A stretch of DNA of 63,853 nt from an uncultured Ruminococcus sp. (GTDB lineage: Bacteria; Bacillota; Clostridia; Oscillospirales; Ruminococcaceae): positions 1 to 63,853 of the forward strand of contig CAMCRP010000011.1 of NCBI GenBank assembly GCA_945877315.1. Direction: 5' to 3'. Both the position numbers and the translations under genes were made by a program. The first letter of the stretch is position 1, and every line of letters begins with the position of its first letter. Positions 16,688 to 24,813 of this stretch are shown in pieces. The notes below the pieces were generated by a model. That model searched no databases. It saw only the letters and a list, made by a program, of their open reading frames with translations, and was not told where the DNA came from.

Positions 16688-18521
16688 CGCAGCCGCCCCC
16701 TATCCTCTGAATTACGCCGCAGGCAGAGCATTTCTGACGGCAGTTTGGCGTTGTCAAGCCCTCATGTGCCCTCTTGTTTTCCCTGATAAGGAACTCCTTC
16801 GTTATCATATAATCGAGATGATCCCAGGGCATAAGCTCGTCAAAGCTTCTTGTGCGGTTATCATAAAATGACGGGTCAATACCGCATTTTTCAAAGGCAG
16901 CCACCCAATTTTCATATTTATAGCATTCGTCCCAGCTGTCGAATTTGCACCCCGACTTCCACGCTTCATATATAACAGCCGAAAGCCGTCTGTCCCCTCT
17001 TGCCAGCGCAGCTTCAAGAATACTTATCCTATAATTATGCCAGCTGACGCTTACTATCTTGCGGTTAGTGCTGTCAAGAAGCAGCTTCTGTTTTCTCGTT
17101 ATTTCGGGAATACTTGCCTGCGGTTCAAATTCAAAGGGCGTAAAGGGCTTGGGAACAAATGTCGCACAGCTGACGGAAATACTCAGCTTCGGCGAACGTT
17201 TTCCCGCATTTACATTACGGTAAAGGTCAATAATTCTGTCGGTAAGCTCGCCGATACCGATAATGTCCTCGTCCGTTTCCGTGGGCAGTCCCAGCATAAA
17301 ATACAGCTTTACGGAGGACGCACCGCCTTCAAACGCCATTCGGCAGGTGTTCATAATTTCCTCGTCGGAAACATTTTTGTTGATAACGTCCCTCAAACGC
17401 TGTGTACCCGCTTCGGGAGCAAAGGTAAGACCCGTTTTTCTAATCCTGCGAATCTTCTCCATCAGTTCCTCGCTGAAATTATCCACACGAAGGGACGGCA
17501 GCGAAAGACTTATATTCTCCTTGTCGGTATACTCGGAAAGATCCCCCAGAAGCTTTTCTATCTCGGAAAAATCGCTTGTACTCAAGGAGGACAGCGAAAC
17601 CTCCTCATATCCCGTAGCTTCGCAAAGTGCCTTTGTCTGACGGCAAACTGTATCGGAGCTTTTCTCTCTGAACGGACGATAAATAAATCCCGCCTGACAG
17701 AATCTGCACCCTCTGATGCACCCTCTCAGTACCTCTACAACCGCTCTGTCGTGAACTATCTCCGTGAACGGCACCACAAAGGAATCGGGATAAAAAACCT
17801 TGTCCATATCACGGATAATGCGCTTTGTTATCTTCGGCTTTGCTTCGGGACAATTAGGCGTAATGCTCTGAACGGTTCCGTCGGGATTGTAGGAAACATC
17901 ATAAAAGGACGGCACATAAATGCCCTCGATCTTTGCCGCTTCATGCAGAAAATCCGACTTGGACGCACCCTCTTTTTTCATCTTGGCATACAAGTCCATC
18001 AGTTCAAGATTTACCTCTTCGCCCTCACCCAGAATGAACAGGTCAAAGAAATCTGCCAGCGGCTCGGGATTGCATACACAGGGTCCGCCGCCTACAACAA
18101 TAGGCGTTCCCTCTCCCCTGTCCTTTGCATAAACGGGCAGCCCCGCCAGATCAAGCATATTCAGCACATTTGTATAGCTAAGCTCATACTGCAAAGTAAA
18201 CCCGATAAAATCGAACTCTGTGATGGGGTCAAGGCTTTCCAGACCATACAGAGGAATGTCATTCTCACGCATAGCCTGCTCATAGTCCTCCCAGGGCGCA
18301 AAAACACGTTCGCACCAGAAGTCCTCCCGAAGATTTTTCAGACCGTACAATATTTTCATTCCCAGATGTGACATTCCAACATCGTAAGAATCGGGAAAAC
18401 AGAAAGCAAACCTGACATTGACCTTGCTTTTATCCTTAACAACGCTCCCAAGCTCACCGCCGATATATCTGGACGGTCTTTGCACTTTAAGAAGCACCTT
18501 TTCAATTTTATCCTTTAACAT
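16674..18521 (-). CDS. B12-binding-type radical SAM protein (TIGR03960 family)
   Basis: A 615-residue radical SAM protein of unknown substrate. The N-terminal part resembles a cobalamin-binding domain (about 30-200). The radical SAM cluster motif CIRGCRFCQ (CxxxCxxC) lies near residue 265, with the usual SAM-binding region after it. The C-terminus has further cysteines (CSACGVI, GGGC) that may bind a second metal. I chose the ATG at 18521, six bases after GGAG, over one at 18533. It overlaps the DUF2344 gene and lies just downstream of the M50 protease gene, a conserved clostridial neighbourhood. Confidence 0.92.
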   Translation of the reverse strand: MLKDKIEKVLLKVQRPSRYIGGELGSVVKDKSKVNVRFAFCFPDSYDVGMSHLGMKILYGLKNLREDFWCERVFAPWEDYEQAMRENDIPLYGLESLDPITEFDFIGFTLQYELSYTNVLNMLDLAGLPVYAKDRGEGTPIVVGGGPCVCNPEPLADFFDLFILGEGEEVNLELMDLYAKMKKEGASKSDFLHEAAKIEGIYVPSFYDVSYNPDGTVQSITPNCPEAKPKITKRIIRDMDKVFYPDSFVVPFTEIVHDRAVVEVLRGCIRGCRFCQAGFIYRPFREKSSDTVCRQTKALCEATGYEEVSLSSLSTSDFSEIEKLLGDLSEYTDKENISLSLPSLRVDNFSEELMEKIRRIRKTGLTFAPEAGTQRLRDVINKNVSDEEIMNTCRMAFEGGASSVKLYFMLGLPTETDEDIIGIGELTDRIIDLYRNVNAGKRSPKLSISVSCATFVPKPFTPFEFEPQASIPEITRKQKLLLDSTNRKIVSVSWHNYRISILEAALARGDRRLSAVIYEAWKSGCKFDSWDECYKYENWVAAFEKCGIDPSFYDNRTRSFDELMPWDHLDYMITKEFLIRENKRAHEGLTTPNCRQKCSACGVIQRIGGGCVGQD

Positions 18522-18542
18522 AGACAACTCCATTTTTTAATA

Positions 18543-18658
18543 CTAAACATCATTAAAATCACGGAGAAGAAATCGTCACGAAAAACGAAACTATGCAAAA
18601 TAGTTTTGCGTTAATGGTTTTTTATGACGAGAGATTCCCGTGATTAATGAATGTTTAG
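18543..18658. repeat. MITE-like palindromic element, copy A
   Basis: A 116-base element with terminal inverted repeats beginning CTAAACATCATT and ending AATGAATGTTTAG; the inner arms share TCACGG/CCGTGA. A related copy lies at 25756..25852 in the opposite orientation, about 80% identical by eye across the shared part. Copy A fills the space between the M50 stop codon and the radical SAM start, so it would be part of an operon mRNA and fold into a hairpin. It has no coding capacity. Confidence 0.75.
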
Positions 18659-18660
18659 GA

Positions 18661-19248
18661 TTATATCATCAGCTCGGCTATCATAAAATAGATAACCGTA
18701 ATATACAGCGACAGATTGCCAAAGCCCCTTGCCGCAGCAATCGCCAAAAGAACCACAAGAGCGGCGATATTTACGGCAGCAAGGGCGGTCTTTGTTTCCC
18801 AAAGTCCCAAAGGAGCAGCAAAACGTTCAGCAGCCAGAGCTATAATTCGCCCGCCGTCAAAGCCTTTCAGCGGCAGCAGATTGAACAGCCCCGTAACAAG
18901 GCTAATTGCCCCGAAAACAGCCGCCTGTCCCCCAATGAAAAAATAGGACAGAGCAAATACCAAAAGATTTGCCAAAGGTCCAGCCGCCAGCACCGCAAAC
19001 TCTTTTCCGTAACCTGTCAAACTTCTTTTTTTCGGTACGATCTTAACTCCCGCCCCGTAAAAGCATATCTCGGAAACAGGGACATTCAGCCAAAGCATAG
19101 CCGCAAGATGTCCCATTTCGTGAAGCAGGCAAGCATAAAATCCAAGCATCAGACAGCCCTCGCCGTCTAATAAAAGCATAAGCGAAATGACCGCAAAAAA
19201 GCTGAAATGAAAGCTTATCCTTATCTTACAAAGTCTTATTGAAAACAT
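18661..19248 (-). CDS. M50 site-2-type membrane metalloprotease, SpoIVFB-like
   Basis: A 195-residue multi-pass membrane protease. The zinc site is HEMGH (H43, E44, H47), with the second-site motif NLLPLKGFDGG supplying Asp131. Four to six hydrophobic segments span the protein. There is no CBS domain, so it is shorter than Bacillus SpoIVFB. In Clostridia an M50 protease just upstream of the TIGR03960 radical SAM gene is the usual SpoIVFB locus, which suggests a role in processing pro-sigma-K; the substrate is inferred. Its ribosome-binding site GAGGTG lies inside a perfect 11-pair hairpin. Confidence 0.88.
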   Translation of the reverse strand: MFSIRLCKIRISFHFSFFAVISLMLLLDGEGCLMLGFYACLLHEMGHLAAMLWLNVPVSEICFYGAGVKIVPKKRSLTGYGKEFAVLAAGPLANLLVFALSYFFIGGQAAVFGAISLVTGLFNLLPLKGFDGGRIIALAAERFAAPLGLWETKTALAAVNIAALVVLLAIAAARGFGNLSLYITVIYFMIAELMI

Positions 19249-19250
19249 TA

Positions 19251-19284
19251 TTTCACCTCGGTAAATTCTATTGCCGAGGTGAAA
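19251..19284 (-). promoter_or_regulatory. Hairpin that sequesters the ribosome-binding site of the M50 gene
   Basis: TTTCACCTCGG (19284..19274, minus strand) pairs perfectly with CCGAGGTGAAA (19261..19251) across a 12-base loop. The second arm contains the GAGGTG Shine-Dalgarno six to eight bases before the M50 ATG. No T-tract follows, so a translation switch or an intra-operon processing stem fits better than a terminator. Confidence 0.6.
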
Positions 19285-19290
19285 AAAGTA

Positions 19291-20514
19291 TTACTTTTTC
19301 ATTCTGATGACCGAGTTAGGCGGATACACCTTTTCACAGGGGATCTTTACCTTCATAGTCGCATGGCAGGCACTCTCAACGCTTTCGCCGTTTTCGTTGA
19401 ATATTTCCTTTATTACCATAGTATCAAAAGGCTTACCGGGCGAAAGTATCTCCGCTTCCTCACCGACGCTGAACTTGTTTCTCTGGGACGCATAAATAAA
19501 ACCGTCCTCACACTTTTCGATAACAGCTGCAACGTCATATTCACGGATATATCCGCTGTTTTCGTAATATTGACAGTCATTGGGGTGCCCGAAGAAAAAT
19601 CCCGTGCAGTATTTTCTGTGGCTTACCTTGAAAACCTCATCTTTGATATAATCGGGCAGCGTATCATAATCATCGGGGTGCCCCATGAGATAGTCAACAG
19701 CCATTCTGTAAGCGTTTGTCACCACCGAAACATAGTAGGACGACTTTGCCCGTCCCTCGATTTTCAGGCTTGTAACGCCCGCCTTTACCACCTTGTCAAG
19801 ATGGTCTATCATGCAAAGATCCTTTGCGTTGAGGATATATGTCCCCTGTTCGTCCTCGAATACGGGGAAGAACTGATCTGTACGCTTTTCCTCCATAAGA
19901 TGATAACCCCAGCGGCAGGGCTGAGCACACTGTCCCCTGTTGGCATCACGGTTTACAAGATACTGTGACAGCAGGCATCTTCCCGAAAAGGAAACGCACA
20001 TTGCCCCGTGAACGAAGGCTTCTATATCAAGCTCCTTAGGCGTTTTTGCACGGATCTCCGCTATTTCCTCCAAAGAAAGCTCCCTCGCCAGAACAATTCT
20101 TTTTGCGCCCATATTGTAAAGCTCGTTTGCGGTGACATAGTTCACAATACCCGTCTGCGTGGACATATGGATCTCCATATCGGGGGCATATTTTTTCACC
20201 AGCGAAAGCAGTCCCAGATCGGCAACAATGACCGCATCAACATTACACTGCTTAGCCTCCTCCATAAACTGCTCGAAATATGGTATCTCGTCATTTCTCG
20301 GGAGAGTATTGCAGGTTAGATACACCTTAACCCCCCTTGAATGACACATTTTCACCGCCTCGTCAAGCTGCTCGCAGGTAAAATTCTGCGGCGCAGCTCT
20401 CATTCCGAAGCTTTTTCCTCCGAGATAAACTGCGTCCGCACCGTAATCCACAGCCGCTGTCAATCTCTCCAAATCGCCTGCAGGTGCCAGCACCTCGGGC
20501 TTAAATATATTCAT
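19291..20514 (-). CDS. U32 family peptidase / tRNA hydroxylation protein TrhP-like
   Basis: A 407-residue U32 family protein. The start EVLAPAGDLERLTAAVDYGADAVYLGG is the family hallmark, and the Cys-rich signature GRCLLSQYLV...RGQCAQPCRW (about 170-195) binds iron-sulfur in studied members. E. coli and Bacillus relatives are needed for 5-hydroxyuridine formation at tRNA position 34 (TrhP) rather than proteolysis. I prefer that role but cannot separate TrhP from collagenase-type annotation by eye. The start lies 30 bases after mltG. Confidence 0.9.
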   Translation of the reverse strand: MNIFKPEVLAPAGDLERLTAAVDYGADAVYLGGKSFGMRAAPQNFTCEQLDEAVKMCHSRGVKVYLTCNTLPRNDEIPYFEQFMEEAKQCNVDAVIVADLGLLSLVKKYAPDMEIHMSTQTGIVNYVTANELYNMGAKRIVLARELSLEEIAEIRAKTPKELDIEAFVHGAMCVSFSGRCLLSQYLVNRDANRGQCAQPCRWGYHLMEEKRTDQFFPVFEDEQGTYILNAKDLCMIDHLDKVVKAGVTSLKIEGRAKSSYYVSVVTNAYRMAVDYLMGHPDDYDTLPDYIKDEVFKVSHRKYCTGFFFGHPNDCQYYENSGYIREYDVAAVIEKCEDGFIYASQRNKFSVGEEAEILSPGKPFDTMVIKEIFNENGESVESACHATMKVKIPCEKVYPPNSVIRMKK

Positions 20515-20544
20515 CAGATAACCGCCTTTCGGGAAATATCAAGC

Positions 20545-21915
20545 TTATGCCAAACCCGCAAGCTTAAGATTTTCCTCATGCTCCTCAAGAGTTTTTGCAT
20601 AATAGAATTCTCGTGTTTCAAGATTTGAACAGAAATAATAGTAATCGGTATCAGCGGGGTAAAGAACCGCTTCGATTGCATCAAGACCGGGATTGCAGAT
20701 AGGTCCCGGGGGCAGACCTGCTCCCTTGTAGGTGTCATACGCCGTTTTCATATTTTCGGAAACATACTCACCGCTTGCGCAGATGACTTCTCTTACATAT
20801 TTGGAAGTCGGGTCGGACTGCAGCAGCGGGAACTCGTCCTTGTTTTTCAAACGATTGTGGAAAACCGACGCAACACGCTTCATATTGGCAGTATCTCCCG
20901 CCTCAGCCTGTACAATGGACGCAAAGGTCAGAGTTTCCTCCAAAGTCATTCCCATATCCTCCATACGTCCGAGATAATCTCTTGTCAGCTTAGCGTCAAA
21001 ATTTTTGTAGATCTTTTTGCATACTATAAGGGGATCCTCTTCCAGATAGAATCTGTATGTATCGGGGAACAGATAGCCCTCCATTTTGTAATATTTAAGC
21101 GTACTGTCCCTGACATCTTCTTCAAAGTCAAAACCGAAGGAAGCAGAGTTAAATGTGTCAACAAAATCAGCCGCAGAACAAACGCCCTTTTCTTCAAGCC
21201 GTGCAGCTGCTTCATCAAGAGTGATACCCTCAGGGAAGGTAACATCTGCCACCTCACGCATATTGATAGCATCACTTTGCAGCTCGTCGATAATGTCGCC
21301 GTAGGACATACTCGGGCTAAGCTTGTGACTTCCAGCAATAAAGAAGCTGTCCGCACCCTTCATTTTTGAATATACTCTGAAAAGCATTGGCTGGTCGATA
21401 ATGCCCTCCGATTCAAGCAGCTCCGCAATTTTTTCTGTACCCGAATCATTGGGTATCTCAACGATTATTTCGGTATTTGCCTTATCAAATCCGATTATCT
21501 CCTTGGCAGTCTGCAAAATAAATACCGCCAGAAGTATAGAGATAACAATTACAAGAGTTGTCAGGAAAAGACCGACTGCCAGCTTTGTGGAAAACCGTCT
21601 TTTCTTCCTCTTAGGGGCTCTTTTAGGCTGAGGCTCTTCCTCCTCATCCTCGTAATCGGGTTCTTCCTCAGCGAGGAGCTCCGTTTCATCATCGGGTACT
21701 GCATCATCAATTTCCGTTTCAGTATTTTCGGGGACAGGCTCCTCCGAAACAGCTTCTGCAGGCGGCTCCTCAGTCACAGACTCCTCCGTTGGCTTGTTTT
21801 CATCTGTAGGCAAAGGCTCCTCGGTATTTTTGGAAACTACTTCTGACTTTTTCTTTTCGTCATGCTCCTCGAGAATATCGTCGATCAAGGAATCAATATT
21901 ATCATTAGATGCCAT
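20545..21915 (-). CDS. mltG: Endolytic murein transglycosylase MltG (YceG)
   Basis: The 456-residue protein cleaves nascent glycan strands and is thought to set glycan chain length. A long acidic cytosolic region rich in Glu and Pro (about 1-98) precedes a basic stretch RAPKRKKRR, then one membrane segment (about 112-136) and the extracytoplasmic YceG domain. The catalytic Glu is in FASIVQAEAG (about 330), followed by VFHNRL and LQSDPTSKY. I chose the ATG at 21915, seven bases after AAGGAG. Its start lies directly beside the 5-formyl-THF cyclo-ligase stop. The acidic tail is longer than usual. Confidence 0.95.
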   Translation of the reverse strand: MASNDNIDSLIDDILEEHDEKKKSEVVSKNTEEPLPTDENKPTEESVTEEPPAEAVSEEPVPENTETEIDDAVPDDETELLAEEEPDYEDEEEEPQPKRAPKRKKRRFSTKLAVGLFLTTLVIVISILLAVFILQTAKEIIGFDKANTEIIVEIPNDSGTEKIAELLESEGIIDQPMLFRVYSKMKGADSFFIAGSHKLSPSMSYGDIIDELQSDAINMREVADVTFPEGITLDEAAARLEEKGVCSAADFVDTFNSASFGFDFEEDVRDSTLKYYKMEGYLFPDTYRFYLEEDPLIVCKKIYKNFDAKLTRDYLGRMEDMGMTLEETLTFASIVQAEAGDTANMKRVASVFHNRLKNKDEFPLLQSDPTSKYVREVICASGEYVSENMKTAYDTYKGAGLPPGPICNPGLDAIEAVLYPADTDYYYFCSNLETREFYYAKTLEEHEENLKLAGLA

Positions 21916-21917
21916 TC

Positions 21918-22520
21918 TCAAGCTCCTTTGTTAATTTTTCGCATATATTTTTCTGTTACCAGCATATTTACGGGAACGTCAAATCTGCCATGCTCCAGAC
22001 GGTTTACCGTACAGCCGCAATAGCATATCCCGATGTTGTAAAGCTCCCTGTGAGCGGAAAGGAATCTGTCATAATACCCACCGCCGTAACCAAGGCGATA
22101 ACCGTCAAGGTCAAAGGCAAGTCCGGGGACAATGCAAACCGCATTTTCAAATACGGTTATCTCTCTGCACTTATCGGGAATGGGCTCCAGAACGCCGAAA
22201 GTGCATATCTCCAGATCATCAAGAGAATGTATCTCGTAGAATTTCATCTCTCTTGTGCCGTCTACGCATTTCGGAACGATAACAGACTTTCCGTCCTTCA
22301 AAGCGATGTCGATGAGCCCCTTTGTGTCAACCTCAATAGCCGTGGAAACATAAGTAAGCAGCATTTCACAGCCTTTGTATGCTTCGGAGGATAATATCTT
22401 TCTGAGAACCGAATTATCCTTTTCTGCTTTATCTGTTTCAGACAAATTCTTTCTGAAATCCTTATATTTCGCCCTGAGAGCCTTTTTATATTCACGAATA
22501 TCCGTAAAACTGCCGCTCAT
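21918..22520 (-). CDS. 5-formyltetrahydrofolate cyclo-ligase
   Basis: A 200-residue enzyme converting 5-formyl-THF to 5,10-methenyl-THF with ATP. The family signature LGYGGGYYDRFL (about 143-154) and the N-terminal basic ATP-binding region (KKALRAKYKDFRKNL) are present. The product feeds one-carbon metabolism, in line with the folate transporter elsewhere in the window. It lies directly between the DJ-1 gene and mltG with almost no spacing. Confidence 0.93.
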   Translation of the reverse strand: MSGSFTDIREYKKALRAKYKDFRKNLSETDKAEKDNSVLRKILSSEAYKGCEMLLTYVSTAIEVDTKGLIDIALKDGKSVIVPKCVDGTREMKFYEIHSLDDLEICTFGVLEPIPDKCREITVFENAVCIVPGLAFDLDGYRLGYGGGYYDRFLSAHRELYNIGICYCGCTVNRLEHGRFDVPVNMLVTEKYMRKINKGA

Positions 22521-22521
22521 A

Positions 22522-23067
22522 TTACATATCCCACAGGATCTGGTCTGCGATCCTGTCAGCTTCTTCCTTGCTTCTCAAAGCCTTTATCAGCTCATAGCCG
22601 AATTCCAGCGAAGCACCCGCTCCCCTAGCTGTGATGAATTTTCCGTCGGTAACAGCGGGGACATTTACATACTGAGCACCCTTTAACTCGTCCTCAAAGC
22701 CCTTGTAGCAGGTCGCCTTTTTGCCCGAAAGCATTCCTTTGTGTCCGGGAACGGTAGGTGCTGCACAGATAGCAGCAATGTATTTTCCGTTTTTCTCCGC
22801 ATGATCAAGAGCACCCTGAACTATCTCCGAAGCTTCAAGGTTATGAGTGCCCTTCAAGCCTCCGGGAAGAACCACCGCTTCAAGGTCGTCATTCAGCTTT
22901 ATTTCGGTATCGGAAATATCCGCTTCAATTATTAAGCCATGAGAGCTTACAATACTCTTTTTTCCAACGCCGACAGTTACCGTTTCAATCTTAGCCCTTC
23001 TGAGCAGATCGATGGGGGTAACAGCCTCGGTTTCCTCAAACCCGTCTGCAAGAAATACATATACCAT
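22522..23067 (-). CDS. DJ-1/PfpI family protein
   Basis: A 181-residue protein of the DJ-1/ThiJ/PfpI superfamily. The nucleophile-elbow Cys is C101 in YIAAICAAPTV, with the conserved Glu near residue 15 (EETEAVTP) and the DJ-1 subfamily motifs GHKGMLSGKKAT and ARGAGASLEFG. Such proteins are linked to oxidative stress, glyoxalase or deglycase activity; the true reaction remains disputed. The gene abuts the 5-FCL gene and lies 13 bases after the DUF2156 gene. Confidence 0.92.
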   Translation of the reverse strand: MVYVFLADGFEETEAVTPIDLLRRAKIETVTVGVGKKSIVSSHGLIIEADISDTEIKLNDDLEAVVLPGGLKGTHNLEASEIVQGALDHAEKNGKYIAAICAAPTVPGHKGMLSGKKATCYKGFEDELKGAQYVNVPAVTDGKFITARGAGASLEFGYELIKALRSKEEADRIADQILWDM

Positions 23068-23080
23068 AACAAAAACTCCT

Positions 23081-23965
23081 TTACAAAATTTCTATTGTAT
23101 TACGTTTTATCTGAAATGCGGGATAATAGGACAGCTTTGACTTTCGCAGACCTTCTATCCCCAGGTCCTCTTCCCTGTTTATATAGGCAAAATCCCTGCC
23201 GCAAAGCTTGGCAAACTCGTTGTTGACGGCGGCATAGGCTCCCTGAACATGGTGATATGCCTTTTCGATATGCACTCCGAGTGTATCGGAATTTATCCTC
23301 TCACCTATGGTAAATCCAACAAGCTTGCCCGATACAAACAGAACGCCGCCTTTAAGTCCCAGCTCATTAAAATAGCTGAAAAACGTGTTTATGGCAAACT
23401 GCTCGGACACGCTTGACTTGCTGTCATAACCGTTGCTTTCGTTGTAACTGTTCACGGCAAACTCAATACATTCATCGAAATATCTCTCGGTAAGCGGGTG
23501 AAATTCCCATTCATTCTTATAAAAATTATTGAGATGATTGCGCTTCTGATGATACTTTTTGCCTTTCAGCTCCATAAGATCGGCAGCATTGTAAACATAG
23601 TCGTAGTTCCCCGGGTCGGTGGATATTTTAATGCCGTCACCGTATATTTCGGAAAACAGCGGTATCATCTCGTCCGACACCGAAGCCACTCTGAAAGGCA
23701 GACCATTCGCCGCCGCATATTCCTTCATTTCGGACAGCACATCTGCATAGTCACCGCCGCCTGCGGGAAAAGTAAAGTAAAAATCCTCACCGCTTCCCGA
23801 AGCAGAAATATAAAAATCCCTGTAACGTGTTATCTTTGTATCGTTAAGCCGACGCCACGCCAGATTGTTCGCAAAGCAGTAATCACAGCCCCGAAAATCC
23901 GAAATGGCAAGCAGCTCGTCCACCCAAGGCTTGTCCGAAAGCCGAAGCTCCCTGAATTCAAGCAT
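23081..23965 (-). CDS. DUF2156 / phosphatidylglycerol lysyltransferase C-terminal-like protein
   Basis: A 294-residue cytosolic protein with the paired GNAT-like fold of DUF2156 proteins, related to the catalytic domain of MprF lysyltransferases. Recognisable parts are YCFANNLAWR (about 29-38), KGKKYHQKRNHLNNF (about 133-147), VHIEKAYHHVQGAYAAVNNEFA (about 230-251) and YINREEDLGIEGLRKSK near residue 270. It lacks the membrane flippase domain of MprF, so its acceptor substrate is unknown. It lies in the tmk-to-U32 gene run. Confidence 0.85.
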   Translation of the reverse strand: MLEFRELRLSDKPWVDELLAISDFRGCDYCFANNLAWRRLNDTKITRYRDFYISASGSGEDFYFTFPAGGGDYADVLSEMKEYAAANGLPFRVASVSDEMIPLFSEIYGDGIKISTDPGNYDYVYNAADLMELKGKKYHQKRNHLNNFYKNEWEFHPLTERYFDECIEFAVNSYNESNGYDSKSSVSEQFAINTFFSYFNELGLKGGVLFVSGKLVGFTIGERINSDTLGVHIEKAYHHVQGAYAAVNNEFAKLCGRDFAYINREEDLGIEGLRKSKLSYYPAFQIKRNTIEIL

Positions 23966-23979
23966 ATAAAAACCTACCT

Positions 23980-24645
23980 TTAACTTAGAAGAATACTCAT
24001 AATTTTATCGGATATGACATTGGCGGACAGCGGCTCTCCGTCCTTTGAACAAGGAATGACACTCCACCCCAGCCTTTCCGCCGCAAACAGCGCAGCCTGC
24101 CTGCATCTGCGGAGATAGTCAATATTTGCCTCGTGAATGTCCTTTTTAGACTCATCACCGTTATATCTGCCGCTCAGAAGCTTCTGCGAAACCTCTGTGG
24201 GCATATCCAGGAAAATAACCTTGTCCGCCCGAGGTATACCAAGCTTGTCATACTCATAGTCGCAAATCCAACGAAGAAAGCCTTCCCACTCGGCTTCGGG
24301 GAGCTTCGTCATCTGATGGATCGCGTTTGAGGAAACATATCTTGCGGAAATAATGATTTTTCCCGAAAGATAGTCCTTTTCCCAGCTTGTCTTATAGCTG
24401 ATGTACCTGTCCACCGCATAAAAGCTTGATGCTGCATAGGCGTTTATGTCCTCCGCATTGGGTGCTATATCTCCCGCAAGATACATTCTCACAGGTGCAG
24501 AGGAATCGCTTTTATAGTCGGGAAAGCTTACGGTTATGAAACCCCGCCCCGCCTCGGAAAGTCTTTTCTCGGCAAGAGCAAGCTGAGTAGACTTGCCGCA
24601 ACCGTCAAGACCGTCTATTACAAATATTTTGCCTTGTTCTGACAT
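23980..24645 (-). CDS. Thymidylate kinase-like P-loop kinase
   Basis: A 221-residue kinase with P-loop DGLDGCGKST (about 10-19), a DRY-like motif DRYISYKTSW (about 89-98) and a LID region RYNGDESKKDIHE (about 155-167). It most likely phosphorylates dTMP to dTDP. The central part is somewhat diverged, and the genome may hold a second, classical tmk; I therefore leave the symbol open. It is the first gene after a good promoter and probably heads a run of six genes. Confidence 0.82.
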   Translation of the reverse strand: MSEQGKIFVIDGLDGCGKSTQLALAEKRLSEAGRGFITVSFPDYKSDSSAPVRMYLAGDIAPNAEDINAYAASSFYAVDRYISYKTSWEKDYLSGKIIISARYVSSNAIHQMTKLPEAEWEGFLRWICDYEYDKLGIPRADKVIFLDMPTEVSQKLLSGRYNGDESKKDIHEANIDYLRRCRQAALFAAERLGWSVIPCSKDGEPLSANVISDKIMSILLS

Positions 24646-24693
24646 TTCTGATCTACCTCGCCGAAATAATAATATTATGCCATACTACATTTT

Positions 24694-24722
24694 ATTTTAT
24701 CATTTTTTTCCGCATTAGTCAA
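24694..24722 (-). promoter_or_regulatory. Sigma-A promoter of the tmk-like operon
   Basis: Minus-strand -35 TTGACT (24722..24717), 17-base spacer, and -10 TAAAAT (24699..24694), about 50 bases before the kinase ATG. Confidence 0.75.
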
Positions 24723-24763
24723 CATATAAATAATTACTAAAATAAAGCCATAATTTTTATTAT

Positions 24764-24807
24764 AAAAAGCAGGCACGGCAGCATATATGATACGCCGCCG
24801 CACCCGC
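24764..24807 (-). terminator. Rho-independent terminator after the Cys-rich gene
   Basis: A long GC-rich stem of 14 pairs with several G-U wobbles (GCGGGTGCGGCGGC with GCTGCCGTGCCTGC), followed by TTTTTATAA on the minus strand. Confidence 0.8.
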
Positions 24808-24813
24808 CCGTAT

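Noticed and set aside
17037-18371. A 444-residue plus-strand open frame
   Set aside because: Antisense to the radical SAM gene, whose motifs and overlap with the DUF2344 gene are clear.
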